From NCBI GenBank assembly GCA_020536535.1, contig JAHLWZ010000104.1:5997-44811 (forward strand): 38,815 nucleotides of DNA, in the 5' to 3' direction. Below the pieces are notes generated by a model that had not been told where the DNA came from, ran no database searches, and saw nothing but the letters and a program-made list of their open reading frames with translations. The position numbers were made by a program, and so were the translations under genes. Numbering within the stretch: position 1 is the first letter of the stretch; the number at the start of each line of letters is the position of its first letter. Source of the DNA: Pelomyxa schiedti. Its lineage: Eukaryota > Evosea > Pelobiontida > Pelomyxidae. This document shows, piece after piece, positions 21,898 to 32,962 of this stretch.

Positions 21898-23715
21898 CTA
21901 AGGTTGTTGTGACCGCAAGAAAGTATCCAAGTTCTGCTGAGAAGACTCATGCCCGGAAGATGCACTGAGCCTAAACAGCCTTATAGCCTCCTTCACATCC
22001 TTCGGCACACCCTCAGCATTCCTGTGGCACAAAGCCAAGTTAAACAAGGCCCACTGGTTCCCACTGCCCGCGGACTGCCTGTACAAACTAGCAGCCTGAG
22101 CCATATCCTGCATTACACCCTCACCCTTCAGATAGCACAGGGCAAGGTTGTTCTGGGCCTGGGAGTTCCCTTGCTGAGCAGCCAGCCGGTACCAATGCAC
22201 AGCCATGTGGAGGTCCTTCTCCAGGCCCTCGGCATTGCGGTAGCACCAGCCTAGGTCACACTGGGCCACGGCGTAGCCCTGGGCCGCGGCCAGCCGGTAC
22301 AGCCGGACTGCTTCTGCGGAATTTTTCGTAACTCCGGTGCCGTGTTGGTAGCACAGGCCGAGGCTCCTCTGGGCTACGGAATTGTTCTGGTCCGCGGAGA
22401 GCTTGTAGAACTCGGCTCCTTTCTTCTCATCTTTGGGAACCCCGTCGCCGTTGAGATAGCATAGTCCGAGCTTCCGCTGCGCTACGGAATCACCTTGGGC
22501 AGCTGAGAGCGTGAGAAGCCGGATGGCTTCTGGCATATTCTTCTCTACGCCTTCACCAAACTGGTAGAAGCTGGCCAAGTCCCTCTGCGCTGTGGGAAGC
22601 CCATGCAAAGCGGCATCCCTGGTGAGACTTATGGCTTTGTTCAAGTCTTTCTTCACTCCTTCTCCATTTTTATAGCATAGCCCAAGGCTCCACATTCCGG
22701 GGGCATTGTCTTGGTCCGCACTGAGCTGTATGAAGCGAATACTGTCCGGAACGCTCTTGTCAACACCTTCGCCATACTTATAGCACAGGCCTAGGTTTCG
22801 TTGTGCCATTGACTCGCCAAGTTCAGCAGCCCTCCGGTAGTAACTTACAGCTTTCTCAAGATCTTTGTCAATCCCTTCACCTTTCTCTTGGCAGAGTCCT
22901 AGTGTATTCATTGACAACGGGTGGCCATGCTCTGCCGAGATAAGGAGATGCCTGCGGCATTCAATGAAATTCTTTTCCACACCAACGCCATGATAATAAA
23001 TGCTTCCGTATAAGAAATTCCCAATAGTAGACAAAGACTCAGTAGAGCAAGCCATATCCAGGAGATGCACTAAGCAAGTATGAGCTCTCTTTGAGCACTT
23101 CCTTCCTTTTTCCAAAAGGTCCTTTGGGTTTTTGTTACAAAACATAAAGTATAATATATTGTTTGAACCTCCAAAGGAAATACAGTGTGAGGCCTTTGTT
23201 TCACAAACAGCCGAGGCCTGCTAGTGTAAACATATCTTAGGAGAACAAGAGCGAGAGCTGAAAGCGGCTTTTCGGTTGGTAGCTGGTCAATAGGGGAGTT
23301 GATTGTATCAGTGCTCAACAAATGCAAGCACTCGGCCAGTGTCCTCTCGTAGTTTCCATCTGCAAACATATGCAACAGTGCCATTCCGGTTGCTTCCACT
23401 TCCGGGTCAATAGTAGTGTCCCCAACCACAGTACATGCTGCCAAGTGTTGTTGGAGTCAGAAAAAAAATTTTTTCCATATATTATTATTACTTTTCAAAT
23501 AATTATAATAATAATTATAATTATAAAAATAATAATAATAGGCAGCACAAAAAACTTGAACAACACTCTAACGCAAATTCACTAAACACAGTACGTGTCG
23601 TTGGGGTACTAGTGTCTCTTTCCCCCATAATCGCCACTCCCTCTCCGCCAATCACACCAACGTGAGTGCCACTAGGGAGCGCGTCGCTTCGCAGCGTGGG
23701 TGACGTTGAGCTCAT
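21898..23715 (-). CDS. Sel1-like repeat protein
   Basis: Alpha-helical solenoid scaffold of the SEL1/TPR-like class; no specific partner can be inferred. Ten complete 36-residue Sel1 repeats and a final half repeat are visible, with the consensus A-Q-x-x-L-G-x-C-Y-x-x-G-x-G-V-x-K-D, for example AQRNLGLCYKYGEGVDK and AQRKLGLCYLNGDGVPK. The long repeat exon joins the N-terminal one through a 47-nt GT-AG intron near 23111-23157 (PLE joined to DLLEKGRKC). The frame has no ATG near 23444, so a first exon starting at ATG 23715 (MSSTSPTLRSDALPSG) and an AT-rich intron of about 160 bp are proposed; otherwise the start is the internal MALLHMF. Stop TAG/TAA at 21898-21900, 180 bp from Rrs1. The repeats are strikingly regular in length. 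Confidence 0.85.
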
Positions 23716-23778
23716 CAAAAGTGTGTGACTCCTAAAAAACACAACATTTGATCGGAAAAAAAATTCCAATACCCATAA

Positions 23779-23841
23779 TGGCAGAGCGGTTAGATTTTCC
23801 TTCTGACAAAAGGAGTGCCCTGAAGTAGTCGTTTCGGAGCC
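23779..23841 (+). promoter_or_regulatory. tRNA-type A box and B-box-like motif upstream of U6
   Basis: TGGCAGAGCGG at 23779-23789 matches the pol III A-box consensus TRGCNNAGNGG at every fixed position. At correct tRNA spacing a 5-bp stem TCCTT/AAGGA (23798-23802 with 23810-23814) closes a 7-nt loop CTGACAA with T at position 33. GTTTCGGAGCC at 23831-23841 agrees with the B box GGTTCGANTCC at 8 of 10 fixed positions. No acceptor, D or T stem pairs, so this is not an intact tRNA. It may be an upstream gene-external pol III promoter, a decayed tRNA, or partly chance. Confidence 0.45.
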
Positions 23842-23940
23842 TGGGCAACCAGGTCATCCGTTAAAATTGGAACAATACAGAGAAGATTAGCATGGCCCCT
23901 GCGCAAGGATGACACGCAAAATCGAGAAGTATACCACTTT
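23838..23940 (+). ncRNA. RNU6: U6 spliceosomal snRNA
   Basis: Catalytic core RNA of the spliceosome. The core from TTAAAATTGGAAC through the ACAGAGA box (23877-23883), the AGC triad (23889-23891) and the internal stem-loop CCCCTGCGCAAGGATGACAC is nearly identical to plant and animal U6. The 5' stem-loop has diverged: CCTGG (23840-23844), a GCAA GNRA tetraloop, CCAGG (23849-23853), where many U6 RNAs have a UUCG-like loop. The 5' end is placed by comparison with plant U6 and could be a few bases off. A run of 11 T ends the gene, as for pol III. Confidence 0.97.
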
Positions 23941-23948
23941 TTTTTTTT
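23938..23948 (+). terminator. Pol III T-run terminator of U6
   Basis: Eleven consecutive T residues directly after the U6 3' sequence; four or more suffice for RNA polymerase III. Confidence 0.92.
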
Positions 23949-24285
23949 GGTGCGTTTTCATTGCCTTGTCTCAGCCACTGTGCAGTTTGACCAAGTGTAT
24001 AACCTCCAGAGTCACAGAGTGCTATGACTTCTGTGAGAGAGACCAAAAAAGAAAACTTACGCCCCTGGGTCCAGGGTCTTTTTCAAGTAAAAAATTCATT
24101 TCTCCCTTGCAGCAGACACAGACGCAACAAAACCAGGGGGATATCATCGGCTGTTTTTTGGCCCAGGTTGCAGCCCAGCACCCAGATTTTTCCCTCCACA
24201 GGGCACAGAGAAACTCGCATTTTTCGCCGATTTTGATGTTTTTGGTGTGCGTCCCAAATTTTTGAGAATTATTTTTTTCTCGTAA
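23949..24285 (+). other. Intergenic region between U6 and the ankyrin-like gene
   Basis: About 337 bp between the U6 terminator and the stop of the convergent ankyrin-like gene. Small open frames on both strands show no conserved or compositional support. I see nothing further in it. Confidence 0.5.
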
Positions 24286-26626
24286 TCAATGTCCACCAGT
24301 ATCCTGAGGATGAGACACATTTCTCGGCCAGTTTGCCACGGCACAAAGTGAAAAAGGTTGATACGGATTACTGAAAAGTGCCACAACGTCGTCGCGTGAG
24401 AGACCAAGCCTTGACATTGTGAAGTGTGAATGAAAAGGTGTGTTGAATGCCATTGTAATACAGTGGCCCTTCATGATGACGTCCCCTGTGATGCTTGGAA
24501 ACATTTCCAACACCAATTTCCATGTGGCTAAAAATATCTTGGCACCAAGAGGAGGCTTGTCAAAGTCATAAATCACCTGTTTGTGGGGTTTAATGGCTAA
24601 CTGCGTGAGATAGAAGATAGGGTGTAATACCTGATTGAGTGAGATGCTGCACCTGTTAAACAGCCACTGAGCAGCTGACCGTTTGTTGTTGAAAACCAGT
24701 TCTGAAAAAATTCGCTGTACTCTTGGAAGGTATCTGGGACCCATGTGCATGGGCATGTGGAGGGTGTACTCGTCAGCCCACAACTTCACGAGTTTGCTGG
24801 ACTGGAAGTAGCCGCCGTAGGCTGGTAGTCCCATGCATTGATCCAATTCACTTTGTGAGAACTCACCAAGGGAGGAAACCTCTTTGAATTGAAAAAAAGT
24901 GCCGTGTGTCACAGTCCCAAGCAGCAGTTTGAACAAAAGATCATGATTGAGAACTGGAGACATGTTGAACTTCTTCCAGATGGAAATGGCAAGTTCTACC
25001 TTGAGGGATTTCTCCAGTGTCGCGGCAAAGGATTCTGTCAGTTCTCCAACAATGTAACCCACAGCATTGGCAGCCTCAGTTGGGCTGCAGTCAATGGAAC
25101 AGGAGCACGAATGCGTCAGAACCCACTCAAGCCAGTGGTCACAGCAATCATTGTGGCGCACAACAAGCTCTGACAAAGAAACATGTGGCATCCTTCCAGT
25201 CAAAGTCATGAAACACTTCTCCAAAAACAGGACAATGGAATGACCAGATTGCTTGGCGAAGGCCCTGCGGAGACACTCGAGCAACTGATCACTGCTCAGA
25301 GAACCACCCAGCTTATTGAACAACCACTCAACAAACGCTGCATTGCAATGCTTGCCTGAACATGCACCAATGAATTCATCTGGATTGGGTGTGACGCCCT
25401 TTTCGTCAATGAACCACTTTCCCAACTCAACATCACATGAAGGACATGCAAAGAGCCAAGCATCCCTCAGGATGTCGACATTTGTAACATCAGAGAGTGC
25501 CCACTGTAGGACTCTGGTGTATCTTGGACAGACCCCCATCTCACGGAAGAAATCCGTGATATTCACAGTGAAGCGATTTTTGAGCCACTGGCACACTTCA
25601 ATGACCTCATCTTCAGAGGACCGTCGGGAGTATGCTGCTGATTGAAGGAAAGGATGGTGCAAGGATGGGTATTTCTCTATCAGACATTTCAGGTCAGAGA
25701 CTGCAATCTTGTGACTTGTCGCAATTTTTTCAGTTGCTACTCTTTCTAAATCGTAATTGTCCAGCAACCAAGTGAGTATGTGAAGGTGGCCATTGGACGA
25801 TGCCTCAGATATGAACCCCTCCAAAAGCGATTTTGCATCGGTCTGGAGAGGAATTCCGGAAAGAAGCCACTTCAGAACCTCCAAGTGGCCATACTTGCAA
25901 ACTTCACCCATGATGTGAAATCGCCCCCTCTCGCTCCAGAATTCGTCACCCAGTTCGGTTCCCGGGTCCAAAGCCGCGTTCACCGACGGAGGTAGTGATA
26001 CCCTTACCTACATTCATCTTTTAAATTGTGATAGAAGATCATAAACAACACACCACCGGAGATGAATCTGCAATTGCCCCCCCAGAGACCCTGGTATCTG
26101 ACACAAATGACCACAATTGCAACCTTCCATTCCCGGTTCCCTCTTCCCCCGGCCAGCACTCGCACCCATAATCAACAAACCTCTGGGCCATCACCAGGTG
26201 CCCACCAATGCACAGACCCTTGAGCACCGCAACCTGCTCCCTGGCCTTCCTCCTCCCGCTCCCGCTCCCTCTCCCGAGCCCGCCGTCCCCCTGCTGCGAA
26301 CTTGTGGGTCTGTTGGATATTATCCAGGCGATGCACTTGGGGCACAGGGCCGCCGCGGCGTCCTCGACGGTGCGGTAGTGCCGCGAGCCGGGCACGCCGC
26401 AGCCCGACGACAGGGAGGCCAGCACGGCGCGGGTGGCCAGGGGCACCAGGGGGAACATGGCCTCGGCTGTGGCGAGCACGCACGACACCGCGGGGCGGGG
26501 CAGCGGGCGGGCCCACTTGCGGGTGGCGAGGGCAGGCCCCAGCACCCACGGCACCACCACTTGCTCCCAAACGACGCGTGACACTCCCAAGATCCGCTGC
26601 TTCGTCGCGAGCTTCCCGTCTGACAT
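24286..26626 (-). CDS. Ankyrin-like repeat protein with a lineage-type N-terminus
   Basis: Two exons. ATG 26626 opens a GC-rich exon (MSDGKLATKQRILGVSRVVW) joined by a 44-nt intron (about 26024-26067) to a long exon that reads VRVSLPPSVNAALDPGTEL and stops at TGA 24286-24288. The second exon begins with divergent ankyrin-type units: GEVCKYGHLEVLKWLLSG and SSNGHLHILTWLLDNY, the GHL-xx-L-x-WLL pattern of large ankyrin families in amoebae and giant viruses. Weaker units (LGKWFIDEKGV, FVEWLFNKLGG, AAQWLFNRCSI) continue through the rest. The first exon holds WEQVVVPWVL and a hydrophobic stretch with SGCGV. Function unknown, probably a protein-binding scaffold. No enzyme motif. Confidence 0.78.
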
Positions 26627-26684
26627 TGCGTTGATAACAGAAGATCACAGAAGATCATGTTCTGCGAAAGGACAGGTTCTGGGG

Positions 26685-26818
26685 CTGTATCCTTGGTGTG
26701 AAGAGGTTTTAGCAGAAGGCTGTTAATAATATATAATAGTAATTAATAATTACTATATATTAATTATATAGTAATTATTAATAATGACTCATAATTCCGT
26801 ACCACCAAGGATACAGCC
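26685..26818. repeat. 134-bp palindromic element with 16-bp terminal inverted repeats
   Basis: Perfect 16-bp inverted ends (GGCTGTATCCTTGGTG at 26685-26700, reverse complement at 26803-26818) bracket an AT-rich core. The core has its own perfect 16-bp inverted arms, TAATAATTACTATATA and its complement, around a short TTAAT spacer near 26747-26783. It encodes nothing and lies in the 419-bp divergent region between the ankyrin-like gene and CTNNBL1. No clear target-site duplication is visible (GG versus TA outside the ends). It could be an old MITE or a cruciform-forming regulatory region. The rest of this intergenic stretch holds no gene I can support. Confidence 0.8.
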
Positions 26819-27045
26819 TAAACCCACCATAACCTTAATGAAGAATAATCGGCCTAATAAAAAGAGAAAACAACAACACCAACCCACATAAGTTGTTTGG
26901 CGCAGCCATAAAGGCCGCCAACGTTAATTGTCGGCACAGTTGGGGAAGACCCACAACTTAGTTAGTTTTTCTCATCTGGCAAGCTTCTGTCTGCGGTCCT
27001 CTCAATCAAACTCCGAGGAATATTCGCTCTCACGAAACAAAAACA

Positions 27046-29809
27046 ATGAGGTCGCGAGTGGACACTGGCAGGCAGTCGCAACAACCAGGCTCGTCGTCGG
27101 GATCTACGACCACCACAGCCACTAGTACTACTACTACTATTGCAACCACGTCCACAACCAGCGGCGGTGGCGGTGGAGGTGGGAGCAGTGGTGGGGGGGG
27201 AGTGCTGGGCGGCGGGGCCAAACGATCGTCGCGCCGCGGCGCCCCTGGACCCGTCGCCGTGGCCACCGAGTCGTCATCGCCCCCTCGCACATCCTCTTCG
27301 TCGTCTGGTGGCGGCGGCGGTGCGGATGGCAACAGGAAGAGGAAGCCGCAGGGGCCGCACACGCTGGTGTCGCCGGACCAGCTGCTGCCCGAGGGTGTGG
27401 ACGACTCCCCGGTGTTCGCCATGTCTTCTTCTCCTTCTTCTTCTTCATCTTCTTCTTCTTATTCTTCATCTTCGTCTCCTGGCAGCAGCGCGCCGCCCCC
27501 GCCAAAGAAATACCGCGGCGCGTCGGCGTCGGCGTCGGCGTCGGCGGGTGCGATGGAAGGGGGAGGGGGAGGGGGGAGCGATGGCGGTTTGGGCGACAAG
27601 CCACTCGACCATGATGAAATCCTCAAGTTGATTGACGAAGCCCCTGAGGTATCAAGTGGTGTTTGCCTGGATACACTAGCTGTTGTTGCAATCTCATCCC
27701 CTTTGCAGATCGAAGCACTTGACAAGAACACCATGAGGAAAATGGTTCTTACACTGGAGAAAAAAATTAACAAAGCAACTGATACAAGGGCAAAGTACCC
27801 TGACCAAGAAGAGAAGTGCGAAGTAGCCATTTCTACCACTCTATTCTTACTATCTCTAGGTTTATTCAAGACGAAATCGAATTAGCTGAAGAAGTACGGA
27901 AGTTGCAGGTAATTGCAAGTTGTTAAACTCCACTATTTATGCTAAAACCTAGGTTTTGGCCACAGCCCCAGCTCTTTATGCTGACTTTGTTCAAATTGGG
28001 GCTCCAACGTCGTTGCTCAGCTTACTGTCTCACGAAAACACAGGCAAATTTGCCTGTTTGTACAATTCCAATACTAACATTTAAAGAACTTGTTGCTGAT
28101 GTAATTGAATTGCTCCACGAATTAATCGATCCTGATATTGTAGCTGAGTCCCGTGAGGCCAAAAGCCTTGTTGACAACGTGGTATGGAAAAGAACGTAAC
28201 CATTTCAAAACCCAATCTGCCTGAATACTAGCTAGAAAATCACATGTTGGAATTGCTTGTGCAAAATGTGAAGAGATTTAAGTTCGGTGATGATGACAAT
28301 ACAATAAACCTCACACTAGAAATTTTCGAAAACATAATGGAGGTATGTCCATCAGAGTTTGGTATTTTCTAAAAGAGTAAAGATCAATCCAAGCACATCA
28401 GAAACTCTTGGGAAGGAAACTGAAGTTTTCCAGTACCTTCTTGGTCTTCTCAACCAACCAGGATTTGGTCCAATTAAATTGTAATATTAAGTTGTATTGC
28501 TGGTAGCAATTGATATAATGTTCTCAGATACGGCTGTGAACTGATGTCAATACTGTTGCATAACAGTGAAAATAACATACCAAGAGTAGGTGCTCTTAAC
28601 GGCATAGATGCACTGCTTGTTTCCATCGCTGTACGCTTTCGAATTTGTTGGAATTCTCTTAGCACTATCCCCAGGAGTACCGCGCCAAAGACCCTGCCAC
28701 AGCTGAAGAACAAGAGTACTTGGAAAATTCATTCAACTGTATTTGTGCATTACTCACAGACGCAAAAAATCAGCAGACTTTTGATACTGTTGGTCAAGGC
28801 CTACATTTAATGATCAAACTCATTAAGTTTGTGTGGCTCAACTTGACTGTTCTCAAAAAAATTTCTAGAGCGAAAAAGTCAGCCCGTCGGGGTGCATTGA
28901 GAGTTGTAGACTACCAACTGCAAAATAATGCCACAAGCTGTAAAAACTTCATTGAAATTGGAGGCTTGAGTACATGGTTTGCTGCTTTCATGAAGAAGGT
29001 ACCACTCTAATGAGTATCTATCCCTTTATTCAGTTTCTCTAGGGAGTTAAAAAACCAGTCCATGGAAATGCAGAGCGCCAAGATGACGGTACTTGTTTCT
29101 GTTGATAATGTATGTGACCGTGTGATGATTTTTGTGTCGGTGGTGACAGTTGGAGGAGCTTTTTCTAACGAGGAATATCTTACAACGCGCAGAACACATC
29201 CTAGGTGCAATTGTTTCAATGTTCAGATACATTGAACCGGCATCTCCACTGTTCTCCAGGTTACTTGCCAAATTCGCTGAGAATTCTTTTGAAAAAGTAG
29301 ATCGGTACACCTTAATTATTTTGGTATTGGAAATAACAAAACCAAACACCAACAGTTTAGTCGAGCTTTATATGAAGTATGATGCAACGTACCGCGAGGC
29401 TGTCAGGACCCTTGAAGTGAATACGAAAGAGCTCCTCAAAACTGCCACCCCTGATGAAGCAGAGGAGATAGGGGCCCAATTGCAGATGGAGAAGCTAGAC
29501 TCCGGACTATTCATTCTCCAGAACATTTGCTTGGTTATGTCATTCCTGTGCACCTATGAGCCAACTGTACAGCGTAACCAAGTACAGAAACAACCTCTAA
29601 CATTTTTTTTCCCAAGGCAAAGGAGCACCTGAAAGGTGTGATCAGGTTGCGTGGAATTACTCCGGACTCCCTTAGAGAAGTACTACAAGGTATTATTTCC
29701 GGCAACACACCTTTCCCTAACACCCCGCCAAGGCTACATCGACTCCCTGCCAGCTGACTCTCCCTTCACACAATTTCTACACAACAAGTCACTCCCTTCA
29801 TTCCTATGA
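27046..29809 (+). CDS. CTNNBL1: Beta-catenin-like protein 1 (CTNNBL1), Prp19-complex ARM protein
   Basis: Nuclear armadillo-repeat protein associated with the Prp19/CDC5L spliceosomal complex. ATG 27046 opens a long disordered N-terminus of Gly, Ser and Thr runs with basic patches (RKRKPQ, PPKKYRGA) standing in for the usual basic, acidic leader. Conserved blocks follow over about 12 exons: MRKMVLTLEKKINKATD; LATAPALYADFVQIGA; LLSLLSHENTD, then AADVIELLHELIDPDIV; ENHMLELLVQNVKRF; LYGCELMSILLHNSENN; ALNGIDALLVSIA; ATAEEQEYLENSFNCICALL; RRGALRVVDYQL; GLSTWFAAFMKK; LLAKFAENSFEKVDR; LIELYMKYDATY; MEKLDSGLFILQNICLVMSF. The last exon (29736-29809) ends FLHNKSLPSFL. The N-terminus of about 200 residues is longer and more repetitive than in animals. 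Confidence 0.93.
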
Positions 29810-29898
29810 GAACAAAGGGAAAGAAAAAAAAAGAACAAAACAAACAAAAAGGCACCAAACGCTATTTCATTTTAAATGATAAGCAATTCCGTCCTCGA

Positions 29899-32830
29899 TC
29901 AATAGAACCTCTCAGGGGACCTTCCCCTCCTCTCCTGAGGCCTCTTCTTCTTCCCCTTGCCTTTGGCCTTCTTCTTCGCCCCCTCCTCCTTCCCGGGGTC
30001 CTGAGCAGGAGCGGGCGCGGGAGTGACAGCAGAGACAATAGGGGGGCCGGTGTAGAGGGAGCCCCTGGGCAGCGACCCCGCGCTGGTGCTGGTGAAGCCG
30101 TGCTGCGCGAACTTGCCGGTGGTGTGCGCCACGCCCTGCGACTGGTCCGCCGCGCCGCGGACCGTGCGCCGCGTGCCCCTCTTGATGTCCACCAGCGAGT
30201 GCTTGGTGTCTGAGGCCCGGTAGTGGCTGAATGCCACCTCCTCGAGAAGCTCGTCGCGGGGGAATGCGGTGGTGTACCGCGGCTTCTGCTGCTGTTGCTG
30301 TGCTTGCCGGGGGTTTTTGGTGCTATTTGTGGTGTTGGGTTTGGTTGTGGTATTTGTGCTGGTGGTGGGTTTGGGGGATGATTCTGGTTGTTCTTGTTGG
30401 GATTGGGGGGTGGTGGATTTGGATGGTGATTTGGACTTGGGTGGTGGTGGGGGTGGTGTTTGGTCCTCTTGTAGGAGGTGGTAGGCGTCTGGGTCGAAGG
30501 ACTTGTATTCTTGGACTGTGACGGCTGGGGGTGGGTGGCCGTAGAACAGCGCTCCAGTCACATAGTCCTTGAGAAGCATTCGGGCTGTTTGTGACTGATG
30601 CGGGAGGTTGCTTGCTGTCATGAACCCGCGTGCCTTGGCGAGTTCACTGAGGAAAATACTGGCCTCGGAGTGCTCGGAGGTGGTGTGTGATGGCTTGCTG
30701 GGTTTCGGTGGTGCACTCAGGGGAATTGGGAGGTTGTAGTGTGCATAAAGAACCGGCATAGGGATGCGCTGACAGACAAGTTGAGCAGGTGACAGGAAAT
30801 CAATCATTTGGTCTATTGGAAGCACGCCATTACAAACCATGTCCGCTTTGGAACTCAAGAAACTATGTGGGAAAAGGTTAATATCTTATCACAGTGTTAG
30901 TAAAAGTCATCACTCACGACGGGAAAACGAGCCCAGGGCAATCGCATAACATGATTTTGGGATCCTTGGAGAAGTTAAGGGAGGGAATAAAGAAAAATAA
31001 CAGGCACACCAAAATTATAGTTTGCAAGTGTTTTGTCCTTCCAGGCGTTGCTGTAACTGAAACACGTTTTTCTCCACAGAGAGCATTTATTGTTGACGAT
31101 TTTCCTACATTTGGATATCCAACCTACTGAAATAAGAACGAAATTTAATGAGAATTCAACGCACCATGCCAATGGTGATCTTCGAGGGATCTCGTTTGTG
31201 TGGACTTGGATTCTTGAGGAAGTAGTCTTTGATATGTAACCTTGCCACATTAAATACGTGCAGAAGTTCGTGCGCCGTGAAAACGCGTGCTGAGTATCTA
31301 AGCTTTTCTTCCTCCGAACTTGAGGGTCCGGGGACGGCTGGACGTTCGGGGTTTTGCTCAGGTGGCTGACTGTCGGTCCTCGTTTTAATCTCACGGAGAG
31401 CGGACCAGAAAATGTACTCTATGTTCTGTAAATACATAAGTAAAAACATTAAGTCATAGTGATCATACATGTGCCCTGAAGTACCGAGCCCAATGGATTC
31501 TCTGTGCTTCAGTTAAGAAATCTGCTTTGTTAACCAACAGGACGTTTAATTTGTAGTCCCCTGTCTCTTTGGTATACTTTATGAGGTCTTCGTTCATATA
31601 GAACAAGGGGTCTCTATAGAACAACAAGAGGATGTCAAATACGTTAGGAGGAAAAAAGCCATCATACCTTGCATCCACAATTTGTACAAGAGCATCGCTC
31701 TTCTCAAGAACTCTCCACAGTTGTCTCCATATCTCGATGTTTTTTTCATATGGTGTGAGTAACAATTTCTCCTTTTCCTCTAGTAAAGCCAACTGTCTTC
31801 GCCATTCTAGAAAGGAAATATTCTCCAAGTGCGTGAGTTCTTCAATGGACATTGTTGGTGACCACTGCGGGCGCCTGTACAACAACTGTAAAATTACACC
31901 AAAGCCCTCAAAAAAAAAAAAAAAAAAAACAAAAACAAAACGAACCTTGGAACAGTCAATTGGTGAGTTGCGCGCTGTGCAGCCAGTTGGTCATGGGTCT
32001 TTGGTTGTACTTGAAACGATCTCTTTTCCAGTACAACTTGAAATTCTTTCTAGAAACCACAATATTTAAACGAGCAGAATAAACAAAAAAAAAAACACCA
32101 ATTCACAAATTAACAAGTTAATATAACGAATCCGTCAATTAACAAATTACCGGACAGCACACAGCACATAACACATAACACAGGACGCGCCACGGACCTC
32201 TGCCTCGAATGACTCATTAGCAAGCATGGCGTCGGACAGGAGCTGCTGCAGCTCCCCCTGGTGGGTCACGCTCATCTTGGCCGCCCGCTTCTCCGTCTCC
32301 TGCCTCACGTCCCTGGGCTGCAGCACCACGCCCCCCGCAAACACCCTCGTCCCCACGTCCGTGGGCCCCGCCCCCGTGGGCCCCGCCTTGGCCACCCTCC
32401 TCGTCGTCGTCGTCTGAGCCGTCGCCGCCTTGGCCGCCGCGGTCTCCACCCCCCCCGGCGGCGCCTGAACCACCGGCTTCCTCTTGGCCGCCGCGCCCTC
32501 CCGAGCCTCGTCCTCCTCCCCCTCGTCGTCGTCTGAGGTGCCCGCCTCGCCTTGCTCGTCGCTGCTGGCGCTGCTCCCGTCGTGGTCGTCGGCGGCGGGG
32601 GGCTTGCCGCCGCTGCGCGTTGCTGCGTACAGGGTTTCTTCGTCGCCTTGGTCGTCATACTCGTCGTCGGAGATGGGCTTGGTGTTGTGGATGGCGAGGG
32701 CGTTCTTGGCGTGGAGGTCGTGGCGGGTGCGCCTCTGCGCGCGCAGCAGCGCGGTGCCGAAGTGGCCCCCGCTCTTTTGGCTCCCGCCTCCTTGCTTGTC
32801 CCCGCCTCCTTGCTTGTCCTTCTTCGGCAT
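29899..32830 (-). CDS. LSG1: Large-subunit GTPase 1 (Lsg1)
   Basis: Cytoplasmic circularly permuted GTPase that triggers Nmd3 release from nascent 60S subunits. ATG 32830 opens MPKKDKQGG then [15 protein letters not shown], as in family N-termini, followed by an acidic Asp/Glu-rich stretch. Downstream exons give [46 protein letters not shown] and [20 protein letters not shown]. The permuted motifs appear in the expected order: [13 protein letters not shown]4 [10 protein letters not shown]5 [10 protein letters not shown]1 [10 protein letters not shown] (about 31110-31140), the switch [10 protein letters not shown], and G3 DCPGLVFPS. The C-terminal domain includes [36 protein letters not shown] and [20 protein letters not shown] Thr/Asn/Ser-rich insertion precedes the basic end. 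It starts 132 bp from the divergent SPRY gene. Confidence 0.94.
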
Positions 32831-32962
32831 GTGGTACCGTCACACTATTGCCGATCGTTCGCAATTAAACTTTCCAAGCAACTGCAAACCCAACTCAAAA
32901 TCACCGGCGCAGAACTGGCCTCTGATTGATTTTCGCAAAGCAAGGGTTGGTGGTAGGGTGGC

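Noticed and set aside
23772-23845. Intact tRNA-Val(GAC)
   Set aside because: Only the A box and anticodon arm fit; acceptor, D and T stems do not pair.
26117-26634. Plus-strand and second minus-strand frames rich in Arg/Pro
   Set aside because: Shadows of the GC-rich first exon of the ankyrin-like gene.
32305-32658. Arg-rich minus-strand frame and overlapping plus-strand frames
   Set aside because: Alternative frames of the acidic/Ala-rich N-terminal exon of Lsg1, whose frame continues into conserved Lsg1 sequence.
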